Assembly: GCF_021390325.1 (NCBI RefSeq)
Contig: NZ_JAJUWU010000024.1
Span: forward strand, 1-64,000
DNA: 64,000 bases
Origin: Jiella avicenniae
GTDB lineage: Bacteria > Pseudomonadota > Alphaproteobacteria > Rhizobiales > Rhizobiaceae
Direction: 5' to 3'
The translations under genes and the position numbers were made by a program. Each line of letters starts with the position of its first letter. The stretch's first letter is position 1. Positions 1 to 8,829 of this stretch are shown piece by piece. A model generated the notes under the pieces. The model was not told where the DNA came from and searched no databases. It was given only the letters and a program-made list of their open reading frames with translations.

Positions 1-341
1 ACTGTTCAGGTTGAACGAGCGAAGCGGGAAGGGACCAGGCCATGCCACGATCTCCCGAAGGGCGATCCGGATCCCGTCGGTCTCCTTCCCGCACCCTTCA
101 TACACCAAGCCAAACACACAGGATCCCGGCTCCGGGGCCGGGATGACGAGGTTTCGAGGCTGCCACCCATTCTGCTAGGTCGATGAGCCGCGCAATCCGC
201 GGATCGCCGGACTGGTATGAGATGTGGGAATGCAGCAGGGACCGGGGCCCGAGAATGGCGACGCGTCGGGGCTGGCGAGTGCCGCTCGACTTGGACGACC
301 GGCATTCGGCCGCGACGGCGACCCCCTCGGCAAAGCAGCCG
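1..341. repeat. Intergenic stretch with a family-2 palindromic repeat
   Basis: No convincing gene is seen in this stretch at the window edge. At 122-145 lies a palindrome of the type GATCCCGGC...GCCGGGAT followed by GACGAGGTTTCG. The same unit recurs at 13542-13580, and related CATCC...GGATG palindromes occur near 5735, 13427, 21951 and 26018. The repeat lies downstream of the leftward glutamine amidotransferase gene. Read from the sequence; function unknown. Confidence 0.6.
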
Positions 342-1250
342 TCACGCGGACGCGACCGAAGGCAGGATGCTCGTGCCGCGACGGGTGACGACTGCCGGCT
401 CGAAGGGCCGCACCGTCATCCGCCCGTCCGGCCAGGCGGTCAGGACCGAGGACGGCGGCACGAGGTTCCAGCCGTCGTCGATCTCGTCGAAGGGCTCGGA
501 GGCGATGACCGTGCCGGGCGCCGCAGGGTCGCCGTGGCGGCGCCAGTAGAGCGAGGGCGGCCGGCCGTCGTCGGCCCAGCGATAGGCGCTGAGGCAGCCG
601 CCGTCGGCATGGACGGCGGCAAAGCGGATCGCTCCCGTCTCGTCGGTGCCGCAGGGGCCGCGCTCAATCCCGCGGCGCTCGCCGGCCGGCTCGTCCCTCC
701 ATGGCGGCGGGCGGCCGATCGCGGCGTCGCGAATGGCGGCGATGTCGGCAAGCGTCGCCGCGATCGCCCCGGCCGCATCCGTGCCGGGCCGGCTGCGGCG
801 CGACGCGAGGAAGATCGCCTCGGAATCCGTCGAGCCCTGCCTCAGATGATAGAGATCGTCCGGGATCAGCGCCTCGACGGCGCGGCGCATTCGTCCGTAA
901 TGGCCGATCTGGCCGTTGTGGGTGAAGATCGCGCGGCCGTCGGTGAAGGGATGGCAGTTCGCCGTCGAGACCTCGCCGCTGGTCGCCGCGCGGACATGGG
1001 CCATGAATAGCGGCGAGCGGATCTGCCGGCAGAGCGAGACCAGATTGGCATCCGACCAGGCCGGCACGATCGAGCGGTAGAGGCCGGGTTCGGCCCGCTC
1101 GCCGTACCAGCCGACACCGCTGCCGTCGCCATTCACCGCCGTGCGCGCCTGGCGGGCCGCCATCGACTGGGCGATCAGCGAGGCGCGCGGCTCGACGAGC
1201 AGCGCGTCGAGGAAGATCGGCGGTCCGGCATAGGCGAGAAGGCGGCACAT
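342..1250 (-). CDS. Class II glutamine amidotransferase (EgtC/YafJ-like)
   Basis: The 302-residue product starts Met-Cys-Arg-Leu-Leu-Ala. The Cys at position 2 is the N-terminal nucleophile of class II (Ntn) glutamine amidotransferases after Met removal. Other family marks are NCHPF and FTHNGQI near residues 97-115 and a conserved GSTDSE segment near 139. This single-domain type hydrolyses glutamine or related gamma-glutamyl substrates; EgtC, which trims a gamma-glutamyl group in ergothioneine synthesis, is one characterised member, but no egt genes are nearby, so the substrate is unknown. It lies 244 bp downstream of coaE on the same strand. An ATG start placing Cys at position 2 fixes the start. 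Confidence 0.85.
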   Translation of the reverse strand: MCRLLAYAGPPIFLDALLVEPRASLIAQSMAARQARTAVNGDGSGVGWYGERAEPGLYRSIVPAWSDANLVSLCRQIRSPLFMAHVRAATSGEVSTANCHPFTDGRAIFTHNGQIGHYGRMRRAVEALIPDDLYHLRQGSTDSEAIFLASRRSRPGTDAAGAIAATLADIAAIRDAAIGRPPPWRDEPAGERRGIERGPCGTDETGAIRFAAVHADGGCLSAYRWADDGRPPSLYWRRHGDPAAPGTVIASEPFDEIDDGWNLVPPSSVLTAWPDGRMTVRPFEPAVVTRRGTSILPSVASA

Positions 1251-1494
1251 GGCAGCGGCAAACCGTTGGAGACATCGAGACGCTGAGTGGAAGGCCGGGG
1301 CCTTTTTTCGAACTGTCCGCCGCGATCATGTCTCGAAGCTGACCTGACGGTCGGCACACGCCGCTCATGATGGTGCGGAAGACGCCGCGCCGGTCCCCCC
1401 GACCGAGGAGGCCGACGCACCTGCCAGTCGCACACGATCGCGATTTTCGATGCCGAGGCCCGACGAAATTCGCGCCCCGGAGCCGGAGCCAGGG

Positions 1495-2121
1495 TCAATG
1501 GCTCCCGGGATCGCGGCCCCTCTCGGCCCGCCCGTCGCCACCGGTCAGGATTTCATCGAGGATCGCCTTCACCTGGCGCCCGGCATCTTCGATGCCGCGC
1601 GAGGTATCGACGACATGGTCGGCCCGCCCGCGTTTCTCGGCGTCCGGCGTCTGCTTGGCGAGGATCGCCTGGAACTTCGCCTCGCTCATGCCGGGCCGGG
1701 CGAGGACGCGCGCGCGCTGCACCGCGAAGGGGGCGGAGACCACGACGATGCGGTCGCAGCGTTTCTCGGCGCCGGTCTCGAAGAGCAGCGGAATGTCGAG
1801 GATCGCGGCCGGTGCGCCGCTTGCCTCCGCGGCTTCTAGGAACTGCCGCTCCGCCTCGCGGACCAGCGGATGGACGATCGCCTCGAGCCGTTTCAGGGCC
1901 GCCGGGTCGCCGAGGACGCGGTCGGCCAACAGATCGCGATCGACGACGCCCTCCCGGACGCTGCCGGGAAATGCCGCCTCGATCGCCGGCGCGGCCGCGC
2001 CGCGATAGAGCTCGTGCACCGCCGCATCGGCCGAATGGACCGGCAGGCCGGCTTCGGCGAATAGACCGGCGGTGGTCGACTTTCCCATGCCGATCGAGCC
2101 GGTGAGGCCGATGACGATCAC
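1495..2121 (-). CDS. coaE: Dephospho-CoA kinase
   Basis: CoaE phosphorylates dephospho-CoA with ATP, the last step of coenzyme A synthesis in the cytosol. The protein has about 208 residues, normal for the family, with the P-loop [12 protein letters not shown] at its N-terminus. The start is taken as the GTG at 2121, which puts the P-loop at residues 5-16; longer upstream reading would add about 43 residues unlike CoaE. That GTG overlaps the stop of the preceding gene by 4 bp (GTGA), indicating translational coupling in a maf-aroE-(NTF2-like)-coaE operon. In many Rhizobiales dnaQ follows coaE; here it does not. Confidence 0.95.
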   Translation of the reverse strand: MIVIGLTGSIGMGKSTTAGLFAEAGLPVHSADAAVHELYRGAAAPAIEAAFPGSVREGVVDRDLLADRVLGDPAALKRLEAIVHPLVREAERQFLEAAEASGAPAAILDIPLLFETGAEKRCDRIVVVSAPFAVQRARVLARPGMSEAKFQAILAKQTPDAEKRGRADHVVDTSRGIEDAGRQVKAILDEILTGGDGRAERGRDPGSH

Positions 2122-2546
2122 TGCAGCGCCACCTCTTCCTCGTTGATCACCAGCGCGATCAGCCAATGGCCGGACAGATCGTTGCGCCGGAGGGCATAGC
2201 GACAGCGAAACTCCATCTGGACCTCGCCGTCGCCCCGTTCCTGCCGCCATGCCAGCGTGACGAAGGCGGCGTTGCCAGAAGACTGGGCCTCGAGGACCTT
2301 GAAGTCGGAATGCGCGATCTCCTCGCTCTCGAAGACGTCGAACAGCGCTTCGACGTTTTCGGCGAGATCGTCGGCATCGGCGAAGACGGTGCCCTTGCCC
2401 GATTGCCAGATGGTCACCGGATAGGCGAAGCAGTCGATCACCCTCCGCAGGTCGAAATCGTCGAAGCCCTCGGCATAGGCGCGAAAGAGGCTCTCCACCG
2501 CCAGTTTGAAACCCAGCGACTGGCCGGGCGGCGTTTCGTCGGCCAT
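2118..2546 (-). CDS. Small NTF2-like (SnoaL-fold) hypothetical protein
   Basis: A 142-residue protein with an ATG start 2 bp after the aroE stop; its own stop overlaps the coaE start by 4 bp. The pattern of an N-terminal helix ([20 protein letters not shown]) followed by YPVTIW, an acidic helix, and strands ending in [10 protein letters not shown] resembles the cone-shaped NTF2-like superfamily. Such domains bind small ligands or act as enzymes in some families, but nothing here shows a catalytic dyad. The tight packing between aroE and coaE means it is co-translated with shikimate and CoA enzymes. Function unknown. Confidence 0.8.
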   Translation of the reverse strand: MADETPPGQSLGFKLAVESLFRAYAEGFDDFDLRRVIDCFAYPVTIWQSGKGTVFADADDLAENVEALFDVFESEEIAHSDFKVLEAQSSGNAAFVTLAWRQERGDGEVQMEFRCRYALRRNDLSGHWLIALVINEEEVALQ

Positions 2547-2548
2547 CC

Positions 2549-3526
2549 TCACATCCCGCTGGAGAGATCGGCGACGAGTCGTTCGCGGAGCGCGGTCGAC
2601 ACGGTGGGCTTCTCGCCGAACCAGCGTTCGAAGCCGGGGACGGCCTGGTGGAGCAGCATGCCGAGCCCGTCGGCGAATCGCAGCCCGCGTGCCTCGGCCG
2701 CTCTCAGGATCGGCGTCATCAGCGGCGTATAGACGATGTCGGTCACCATCGCCTCGTCGGGCAAGGCCGACAGATCCGGCAGCTTTTCCGGAAACCAGTC
2801 GGGCGTCTCGTCGTCGGGATCCTTCTCCGGGACCGGCACGGTGTTGACCAGAAGATCGGCCCGCGCCAGCAATGTGGCCTGCATCTCCTCCCCATGGCCG
2901 GCGACCCGACCGGGAAACGGACGGTCGAAACGGCCGGCGAGGTCCGCGGCATTGGCGACGGTGCGGTTGACGATCTCGACCCGCTTCACTCCGCGCGACA
3001 GGAGCGCATGGACCACGGCCCGCGCCGCGCCGCCGGCGCCGAGCACGACCGCCGTCTCGGCCCCCGCCCAGCCGGCGAGCCGCTCGTCGAGATTGGCGGC
3101 AAATCCATGGGCGTCGGTGTTGCCGCCGACGAGCCGGCCGTCCTCGAACCACAGCATGTTGACCGCGCCGATCGCCTCGGCCTCACCATCCCGTCGCTCG
3201 GCGGCGCGGAAGGCGGCGAGCTTGTGCGGGATCGTCACGTTGCCGCCGACGAAGCTCTTGTCTGCGAGGGTTTCGAAGAACTCGGCGATCTCCTCCGGCG
3301 GCACGCCCATGCGGACATAGGAGCCGGGAAGGCCGAGTTCCCTCAGCCAGGTCGCATGGATCAGCGGCGAGCGGGAATGCCAGACCGGCCAGCCGGTGAT
3401 GAAGGCTTTCGGTCCCTCGACCGTCACCGGACGGTGATTCGGATCGAAGATCGAGCCTTCGCCCCGCGGCCGCTCGGCGCCGCTGACATAGGGCGCCGGC
3501 GTCCATTCGCCGCTTTCGTCAGCCAT
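2549..3526 (-). CDS. aroE: Shikimate dehydrogenase
   Basis: AroE reduces 3-dehydroshikimate to shikimate with NADPH in the aromatic amino acid pathway. Visible marks are the substrate-binding SRSPLIH near residue 51, NVTIPHK with the catalytic Lys, GNTDAHGF, and the dinucleotide-binding GAGGAARA. At 325 residues it is about 35 longer than usual because of an N-terminal extension; a later start would be needed for a standard length, but this ATG overlaps the end of maf by 8 bp, which favours it. It sits between maf and the NTF2-like gene in a leftward operon. Confidence 0.93.
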   Translation of the reverse strand: MADESGEWTPAPYVSGAERPRGEGSIFDPNHRPVTVEGPKAFITGWPVWHSRSPLIHATWLRELGLPGSYVRMGVPPEEIAEFFETLADKSFVGGNVTIPHKLAAFRAAERRDGEAEAIGAVNMLWFEDGRLVGGNTDAHGFAANLDERLAGWAGAETAVVLGAGGAARAVVHALLSRGVKRVEIVNRTVANAADLAGRFDRPFPGRVAGHGEEMQATLLARADLLVNTVPVPEKDPDDETPDWFPEKLPDLSALPDEAMVTDIVYTPLMTPILRAAEARGLRFADGLGMLLHQAVPGFERWFGEKPTVSTALRERLVADLSSGM

Positions 3527-4118
3527 CGATTTCCCCCCTCCTTCTCAGTTCCTTCAAGAGCGGCAGGATCGGCAGGCCGATGATGGTGAAATAGTCGCCA
3601 TCGATCGCCTCCATCAGCTGCACGCCTTCCCGCTCGATCTGATAGGCACCGACGCTGGTCAAGGCCCGGCCTCCCACCCCGGCGAGATAGCGCCCGACGA
3701 AGCCGGGATCGAGGTCGCGCAGGGTGATCCGCGCCACCGCGACGTGCCGCCAGACGACGGTGCCGTTCTCGACCAGCACGACGGCGCTGTTCAGGGTGTG
3801 CGTCCGTCCCGACAGCGAGAGAAGCGTGCGACGCGCCTCCTCCATGTTGGCGGGTTTGTGAAACACCCGGTCGTCCAGCGCCAGGGTCTGGTCGGCACCG
3901 ATGACGATCTCGCCCGGATGGCTCTCCGAAACGTTCGTCGCCTTCGCCTCGGCCAGAACCTGCGCGACGTCTTCGGGCGTCGCGCCGCTGCCGAGAAGCG
4001 GCGCCTCGACCGCCCGCTCGTCGAGTTCGGCGGGACGGACGGTGAAGTCGACGCCGGCATTCTTCAACAGTTCGCGGCGATGGACGCTGCCGGAGGCGAG
4101 GACGATGCCTTTGGCCAT
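3519..4118 (-). CDS. maf: Maf-family nucleotide pyrophosphatase
   Basis: Maf proteins hydrolyse non-canonical or methylated nucleoside triphosphates. The 199-residue product shows the N-terminal signature [12 protein letters not shown], the catalytic Asp in GADQTL, and the C-terminal [24 protein letters not shown]-type region split over the expected positions. The ATG at 4118 is chosen because it places the signature at residue 6 and has an AAGG element about 10 bp upstream; an upstream ATG at 4163 is possible. It is the first gene leftward from the proposed origin. In many relatives ppsR (DUF299) lies between hemE and maf; it is absent here. Confidence 0.92.
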   Translation of the reverse strand: MAKGIVLASGSVHRRELLKNAGVDFTVRPAELDERAVEAPLLGSGATPEDVAQVLAEAKATNVSESHPGEIVIGADQTLALDDRVFHKPANMEEARRTLLSLSGRTHTLNSAVVLVENGTVVWRHVAVARITLRDLDPGFVGRYLAGVGGRALTSVGAYQIEREGVQLMEAIDGDYFTIIGLPILPLLKELRRRGEIDG

Positions 4119-4653
4119 GGATGGGACCTTTTTAATAAAATTTTCATCGATCCGGTGCTTCATAGCGGCATGCCCCCTCCGACCCAAGTGGGGCCGGATT
4201 CGATTCGCGCGGCCGACACAAGCTGCGGCGGACGATTCGCCCGGGATTCTCCGCCCCCTGTGGGCAAGGCCGGGGTAACCTCGCATGCCTTTCGAAAGCG
4301 AAGCGGGGCCTGTTCATCGAACCGTCGTTTATCCACATTTCGAGGCGCGGCTCCCCCTGTGGACCGGCTCGAGCGAATCTGTGGCGAAACCCGGTCAAGT
4401 CCTCGCCGCAAACGAGTCGATCGTTCCGCCTGAACGCACAGCGTGCGTCGTCGGCAAGTGGTTTCGGGCACTGGCAAATCGCCGTTCGTCCCCGATTTTC
4501 GTCTTCTGCCGCCGCACGCCGCGGCGAGGCGGTTCGGCCGCGACCGTCCGGTCGGCCCCGAATTGGCGCGAGATGTGAATCCCGGCTATCCACCGAGTCA
4601 TAGAATCATAAATCTCCTTTCGAAGAGATTCTTGAAGATTTGGGAGAAGGCCG
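4119..4653. other. Candidate chromosomal replication origin (oriC) between maf and hemE
   Basis: This 535 bp gene-free segment lies between leftward maf and rightward hemE, the position of the chromosome origin in Caulobacter and in studied Rhizobiales. It contains a perfect DnaA box TTATCCACA (4329-4337) and weaker boxes at 4259-4267, 4358-4366 and 4586-4594. Ten GANTC sites (CcrM methylation motif) start at 4197, 4202, 4234, 4245, 4375, 4414, 4577, 4595, 4603 and 4627; fewer than two are expected by chance in a stretch this long. A TTAA-N7-TTCA element at 4132-4146 is one base from the CtrA consensus, and an AT-rich stretch precedes hemE. Origin function is inferred, not shown. Confidence 0.7.
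4329..4337 (+). promoter_or_regulatory. Perfect DnaA box
   Basis: The 9-mer TTATCCACA equals the strong DnaA box consensus. It stands out in this GC-rich context and lies in the middle of the gene-free segment between maf and hemE, about 320 bp before the hemE start. Confidence 0.8.
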
Positions 4654-5676
4654 GTGACGGAACGGCGCAAGCTGATGAGGGTACTCGAGGGGGAGACGGT
4701 GTTTCCTCCGCCGGTCTGGCTGATGCGTCAGGCGGGCCGCTATCTTCCCGAATATCGGGAAACCCGGGCGAAGGCCGGGGGCTTCCTCGAACTGTGCTAC
4801 GACCCGGACTTCGCCACGGAGGTGACGCTGCAGCCGATCCGCCGGTTCGGCTTCGACGCGGCGATCCTGTTCTCCGACATCCTCGTCATTCCCGACGCGC
4901 TCGACCGCGGGCTGCACTTCGTCGCCGGCGAGGGGCCGAAGCTGACGCCGCTGCGCGAGGACGAGGTGGCGAGCCTCGATCCGAGCCGGGCCGAGACCCA
5001 TCTCGCGCCGGTGATCGCCACCGTGGCGAGACTGCGCGAAGAGCTGCCGGAAGAGACGACGCTGATCGGTTTCTGCGGCGCGCCCTTCACGGTCGCGACC
5101 TACATGATCGCCGGCCACGGCACGCCCGACCAGGCGCCGGCGCGGCTGTTCGGCTATCGCCACCCCGAGGCGATGGAAAAGCTGCTCTACCTCCTCGCCG
5201 AGATGAGCGCCGACTATCTGATCCGCCAGCTCACCGCCGGGGCCGACTGCGTCCAGATCTTCGACAGCTGGGCGGGGGTCCTCGACGAGGCCTGTTTCGA
5301 AGCTTACGCGATCGGGCCGGTTCGCCGCATGGTCGAGAAGATCCGTGCCGCGAGGCCCGACGCGAAGATCATCGGTTTCGCCAAGGGGGCCGGGGCGTTC
5401 CTCTCGACCTACCGCGAAAAGACCGGCGTCGACGCCGTCGGCCTCGACTGGCAGATGCCGATGGACTTCGCCCGCAGCATCCAGACCGGCGGGGCGGTGC
5501 AGGGCAATCTCGATCCGCTGCGGCTGATCGCCGGCGGCAGGGCGCTCGACGAGGGCGTCGACCGGATCCTCGAACATCTGGGCGGGGGCTCGCTGATCTT
5601 CAATCTCGGCCACGGCATCACCCCCGACGCGCCGATCGAGCACGTCGAGGCGCTGCTGAAGCGGATTCGGGGGTGA
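4654..5676 (+). CDS. hemE: Uroporphyrinogen decarboxylase
   Basis: HemE decarboxylates the four acetate side chains of uroporphyrinogen III to give coproporphyrinogen III in heme synthesis. The 340-residue product is the usual length and begins with the hallmark [15 protein letters not shown] near residues 20-34; the second signature GFCGAPFT is near 142. The start is a GTG preceded by GGGAGAAGG 4 bp away. It is the first rightward gene after the proposed origin. hemJ, another heme-pathway gene, follows 460 bp downstream. Confidence 0.97.
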   Translation: MTERRKLMRVLEGETVFPPPVWLMRQAGRYLPEYRETRAKAGGFLELCYDPDFATEVTLQPIRRFGFDAAILFSDILVIPDALDRGLHFVAGEGPKLTPLREDEVASLDPSRAETHLAPVIATVARLREELPEETTLIGFCGAPFTVATYMIAGHGTPDQAPARLFGYRHPEAMEKLLYLLAEMSADYLIRQLTAGADCVQIFDSWAGVLDEACFEAYAIGPVRRMVEKIRAARPDAKIIGFAKGAGAFLSTYREKTGVDAVGLDWQMPMDFARSIQTGGAVQGNLDPLRLIAGGRALDEGVDRILEHLGGGSLIFNLGHGITPDAPIEHVEALLKRIRG

Positions 5677-6136
5677 ATGCCCGGCGAATGCGCTTGGCGG
5701 CGAGGATCTTGCCAGGCGAGGGTCCGCCCCCTGCGGCGTCATCCTCGGGACGAGCCCGAGGATGACGCGGTTTCGATGGTTCGGCGAGTTGGAGCCATCG
5801 GTGCAGGCGAGAGACATTCCGAGCCGACGCAGCGCTTCAGATGAGGCGGAGACCTTGCGGAGCCGAGGTCGAGATCGAGCTGCAGTGGCGGGCACCGCTT
5901 CCCGGCGACGAGCGCCGACCCCCTCTGGAGGTCCGCTGGGGACCTCTCCACCAACAGCTTACCCACAGCCCCGACTGTATGAGCGGGGTTTCGTCGACGG
6001 AGTTCCGCAGGCGAATTGACTCGACGGCAGCGTCCGAGTCACCAACGGGGCCGGCGGCGATCGGGGGCGACTCGGCCGGTGCCGAGCCACAGACGACCCG
6101 GACCGCCGGCCATCCAAGGAACCGCCCGCAACCCCG
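5677..6136. repeat. hemE-hemJ gap with a family-2 palindrome
   Basis: No gene is seen in this 460 bp. At 5735-5767 lies a near-perfect palindrome with arms GCGTCATCCTCGGG and CCCGAGGATGACGC around a 5 bp loop, followed by GGTTTCGATGG. It could act as a transcription terminator for hemE without a T-tract, but its recurrence elsewhere marks it as a dispersed repeat. Confidence 0.7.
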
Positions 6137-6640
6137 ATGAAAAACGCGATGATCGCCCTTGCCGTGACCTGCCTCATCGCGGCGCTGATGTTCCTTCTGC
6201 TGCCCGATTCGGCCTATCTGTGGGTGAAGTCGGTGCATGTCTTTTCCGTCATCGCCTGGATGGCGGGCATGCTCTATCTGCCGCGGCTGTTCGTCTATCA
6301 CGCGGGCGCGGAGGTGGGTTCGGTGCAGTCGGAAACCTTCAAGGTGATGGAACGGCGGCTGCTCAAGGGGATCATCAATCCCTCGATGATCGGCACCTGG
6401 GTGGCAGGCCTGTGGCTCGCCGTCGCCGGCGGATGGCTGACCGGCGGCGACGTCTGGCTGCACGTGAAGATCCTCCTCGTCCTGGTCATGTCGGGGATCC
6501 ACGGCATGCTGACGGGCGCGACGCGGCGCTTTGCCGAAGACCGCAACGAGAAGTCCGCGCGCTACTGGCGGGTGCTGAACGAGGTCCCCGCCCTCCTGCT
6601 CGTCGGGATCGTCGTCCTGGTGGTGGTGAAGCCGTTCTGA
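6137..6640 (+). CDS. hemJ: HemJ-type protoporphyrinogen IX oxidase (CopD-like membrane protein)
   Basis: HemJ is the membrane oxidase that converts protoporphyrinogen IX to protoporphyrin IX in bacteria lacking HemG or HemY. The 167-residue product has four hydrophobic segments, a His in KSVHVFSVIAWMAGML (about residue 34) and a Lys in RRLLKGIINPSM (about residue 77), both in the positions expected for this family. Location next to hemE supports the heme role. In many relatives hemE, hemJ/hemH and rho are adjacent; here rho is not seen and the neighbour is a convergent lyase gene. Confidence 0.9.
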   Translation: MKNAMIALAVTCLIAALMFLLLPDSAYLWVKSVHVFSVIAWMAGMLYLPRLFVYHAGAEVGSVQSETFKVMERRLLKGIINPSMIGTWVAGLWLAVAGGWLTGGDVWLHVKILLVLVMSGIHGMLTGATRRFAEDRNEKSARYWRVLNEVPALLLVGIVVLVVVKPF

Positions 6641-6645
6641 GGCCG

Positions 6646-6666
6646 CGTCGCCGGGCTCCGGCGACG
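6646..6666. terminator. Hairpin between convergent hemJ and the lyase gene
   Basis: A perfect 9 bp stem CGTCGCCGG / CCGGCGACG with a 3-base loop sits in the 36 bp gap between two convergent genes. There is no T-tract, so it may act in both directions as a weak terminator. Confidence 0.55.
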
Positions 6667-6676
6667 CCGGTTCGGA

Positions 6677-7678
6677 TCACCCGAGATAGCCTTTGCCCCC
6701 GACCGGCAGGAATTCCCCGGCGATCCCGGCCGCCGCCTCTATGAGGCTCGCCGACAGGGGATTGCCGTCGACCTTCAGCGGCGGCGGCGCCTCGCGCCAG
6801 CCGGCGCCATGGGCGGCGATGTGGTCCATCGCCCGGTTGGCGTTGGAAAAGGCGTTGGCGCCGCCCTCGCCCTGGGCCCTGGCGAAGATCGCGGCCACCG
6901 CGTCGGACAGTCGCGCCGACAGGGCCGCGGCGTCGGCCAGCCGGCCCTCGGCCTTGAGGGCGAGGAGCTGGCGCAGGGGCTCGCCGAGGACGTTGCCGGT
7001 CGACAGCAGCCAGCCGTCATAGGGCCCCTCCGGCTTCAACGCTTCGAGATAGCCGCCCTCGGCACCGCGCACGAGCGCGACCTGGCCGAAATCGAGCCGG
7101 CTTTCGGCCACCCGGTCCTCGCCGGAGGAATCCTTGAACAGCGGCACCCGCGGTGATCCGGAGAGCCTGGCGAGGGTTTCAGGAGCGATCCGGCAGCCGG
7201 TCACCTGCGGCAGCTGATAGACCGCGATCGGCAGCCGGCTCGCGTCGAAGACCGCCTCGTAATGGGCGAGGATCGTCTCCCGGCTGGCATCGGCGTCGAC
7301 GGGCGGGCAGACGACGGCCGAACTCACCCGCGCCGCCAGGGCGGCATCCGCGTCGAGCCGCCGTTCGAGATGGGTCAGGCGGGCGATCACTGCGTCGGTC
7401 GAGGGGCGCAAGGCGCCGAAGATCAGCGAGACGTCGAGGTCGCCGACCGCGTCCGAGGCCGCGAGGTCGATCAGCGCGTCGAAGGTTTCGTCGCTCGCCT
7501 CCCAGCCGTCGCCGGTCGAGCCGGCGAGCATGATCTGCCGCACGCTCGGACGGATGGCGCGGATGTGGGCGAGCGTGCGGGCGGGATCGAGGGTGCCCGG
7601 GCCACCGGCGGCGTAATGGCTGAGGACCGGCACGAAGAGGGCGTCGGCGAGACGGCTGGCATGGGGCTCGGGGATCAT
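6677..7678 (-). CDS. Dihydrodipicolinate synthase family protein (class I lyase/aldolase)
   Basis: The 333-residue product belongs to the DapA/NanA superfamily, TIM-barrel enzymes that form a Schiff base with pyruvate-like substrates. Visible marks are AGSTGDGWE (GxxGE-like), VYQLPQVTG with the Tyr-like position, and LFKDSSGE containing the Schiff-base Lys. The KDSSG motif is more typical of keto-acid aldolases or dehydratases than of true DapA. The ATG at 7678 has an AAAGGAA element about 8 bp upstream; longer upstream reading runs into repeat DNA. The substrate is not evident from neighbours. Confidence 0.85.
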   Translation of the reverse strand: MIPEPHASRLADALFVPVLSHYAAGGPGTLDPARTLAHIRAIRPSVRQIMLAGSTGDGWEASDETFDALIDLAASDAVGDLDVSLIFGALRPSTDAVIARLTHLERRLDADAALAARVSSAVVCPPVDADASRETILAHYEAVFDASRLPIAVYQLPQVTGCRIAPETLARLSGSPRVPLFKDSSGEDRVAESRLDFGQVALVRGAEGGYLEALKPEGPYDGWLLSTGNVLGEPLRQLLALKAEGRLADAAALSARLSDAVAAIFARAQGEGGANAFSNANRAMDHIAAHGAGWREAPPPLKVDGNPLSASLIEAAAGIAGEFLPVGGKGYLG

Positions 7679-8277
7679 GTCGGCAGGTTCCTTTCGGCTA
7701 CGGCATCGGCCCGAAAATCGGCCTCGATATTCGGAAAGCACGATGCGTCGATTCAATGGCTTGGAGCGTCCATCGTGCGTCCGATCGGACGCACGGCGCT
7801 CCAAGCGCCATCGTGCTTTGCTGCAATGGAACATGGGCGGCAAGAGGCCGCAATCCACCGCCCGCACCGGACAGGGCGATCGCTTGAAGGCAAGTGCCAT
7901 CGGTGACGCTTCGATCTCCCGCCTTGCGGTGGAGATGGGTGGCAACCCAGAGGGGGGTCTCGCGCCACCCTCCAGCAGTCCGGAGCGAGGTCACCCCCCT
8001 CTGCCTGCCGGCATCTACCCCGCAAGGGGGGAGATCAGGCCAACCGCCAGCCCGGGCCCGGCTTCGAGCGATCGCCCCGAGGCACCGGACCTGACGCGGC
8101 GGGATCGATGCGCCGGGCGTTCGCGAGACCCCCGCGGTCCGCCCTTCGACCATGGCCGATGTGGCAAGGGCATGATCCCGAACAGTGGGAACCGGTTTTC
8201 GGAAAAGATCATGCGGGAACAGGAAGATGGGGCGGGAGGATGGGCGAAGCCCATTTCATCCCGCCAAGTCCCGACAC
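7679..8277. repeat. Family-1 composite inverted repeat, copy A (core 7874-8076)
   Basis: The gap between the lyase gene and the ATP synthase terminator holds no convincing gene. From about 7874 to 8076 there is an imperfect inverted pair. One arm runs from CGCTTGAAGGCAAG through a hairpin GATCTCCC..GGAGATG to GGTGGCAACCCAGAGGGGG. The other, in opposite orientation, runs CCCCCCTCTGCCTGCCGGC, hairpin, then GGCTTCGAGCGATCGCC. The two arms are diverged versions of one unit of about 85 bp. The same composite recurs at 18262, 29131, 37379, 39870, 44131, 58361 and 63866. Confidence 0.85.
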
Positions 8278-8304
8278 GAAAAAGCCGGACCAAAAGGCCC
8301 GGCT
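8278..8304 (-). terminator. Rho-independent terminator of the atp operon
   Basis: On the minus strand AGCCGGGCC, a TTTT loop and GGTCCGGCT form a stem followed directly by a run of T. It lies 36 bp beyond the atpF stop. Confidence 0.85.
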
Positions 8305-8339
8305 CGTTGCGTTCGATGCGTCGCCGAAAGGCGGGCGGG

Positions 8340-8819
8340 TCAGTTCAGCCGCTTGCGTACCTCGGCGATCGAATTGTCGATGAACAGGCCGCTGGAGCCG
8401 CCGGAATTGCGGTCGGCGATGACCTTGGCCGAGGCGGCGACCGCGATGTCGACGGCCGCGGCGCGCACCTCGGCGATGGCGTCGCTCTCGGCCTGGGCGA
8501 TCTTCGTCTCGGCCATGGCGGTGCGGCGCTGGACGTATTCCTCGTTGCGCTGGCGGGTTTCCTTGAGCATCGCGTCGGCCTCGCGCTTGGCGGCGGCGAC
8601 GATGTCCTTGGCTTCCTCTTCGGCCTCGCGGCGGCGGCGCTGATATTCGGCGAGCTGCTGCTTGGCCTCTTCCTTCAGTTCGCGCGCTTCCTCGATCTCC
8701 TTGCGGATGCGGGCGGCGCGCTCGTCGAGGTTCTTGCCCACCTTCGTCGGGGTCTTCACGTAAAAGACGACGGCGAAGAACAGGATGAGGCCGACGAATG
8801 TCCAGAATGTATTGTCCAT
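8340..8819 (-). CDS. atpF: F0 ATP synthase subunit b
   Basis: Subunit b is part of the peripheral stalk holding F1 to the membrane. The 159-residue product has one N-terminal membrane segment (about residues 5-22, FWTFVGLILFFAVVFYV) followed by a long charged coiled coil rich in Glu, Lys and Arg. It is last in the leftward operon atpI-atpB-atpE-atpF'-atpF, 10 bp after atpF', and a terminator follows. Separate b and b' genes are typical of alphaproteobacteria and photosynthetic bacteria. Start ATG at 8819. Confidence 0.95.
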   Translation of the reverse strand: MDNTFWTFVGLILFFAVVFYVKTPTKVGKNLDERAARIRKEIEEARELKEEAKQQLAEYQRRRREAEEEAKDIVAAAKREADAMLKETRQRNEEYVQRRTAMAETKIAQAESDAIAEVRAAAVDIAVAASAKVIADRNSGGSSGLFIDNSIAEVRKRLN

Positions 8820-8829
8820 GTCGTCCCCC

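Noticed and set aside
6460-6480. CACGTG in hemJ as a further parS site
   Set aside because: Only the central CACGTGAA is shared; the left half lacks TTT. CACGTG hexamers at 13258, 27706, 54437 and 55745 were rejected for the same reason.
6677-7678. Naming the lyase dapA
   Set aside because: The KDSSG active-site motif and overall divergence fit other members of the superfamily better than true dihydrodipicolinate synthase.
7874-8076. Repeat copies considered as a CRISPR array
   Set aside because: Units are inverted pairs scattered many kilobases apart, not direct repeats with regular spacers, and no cas gene is present.
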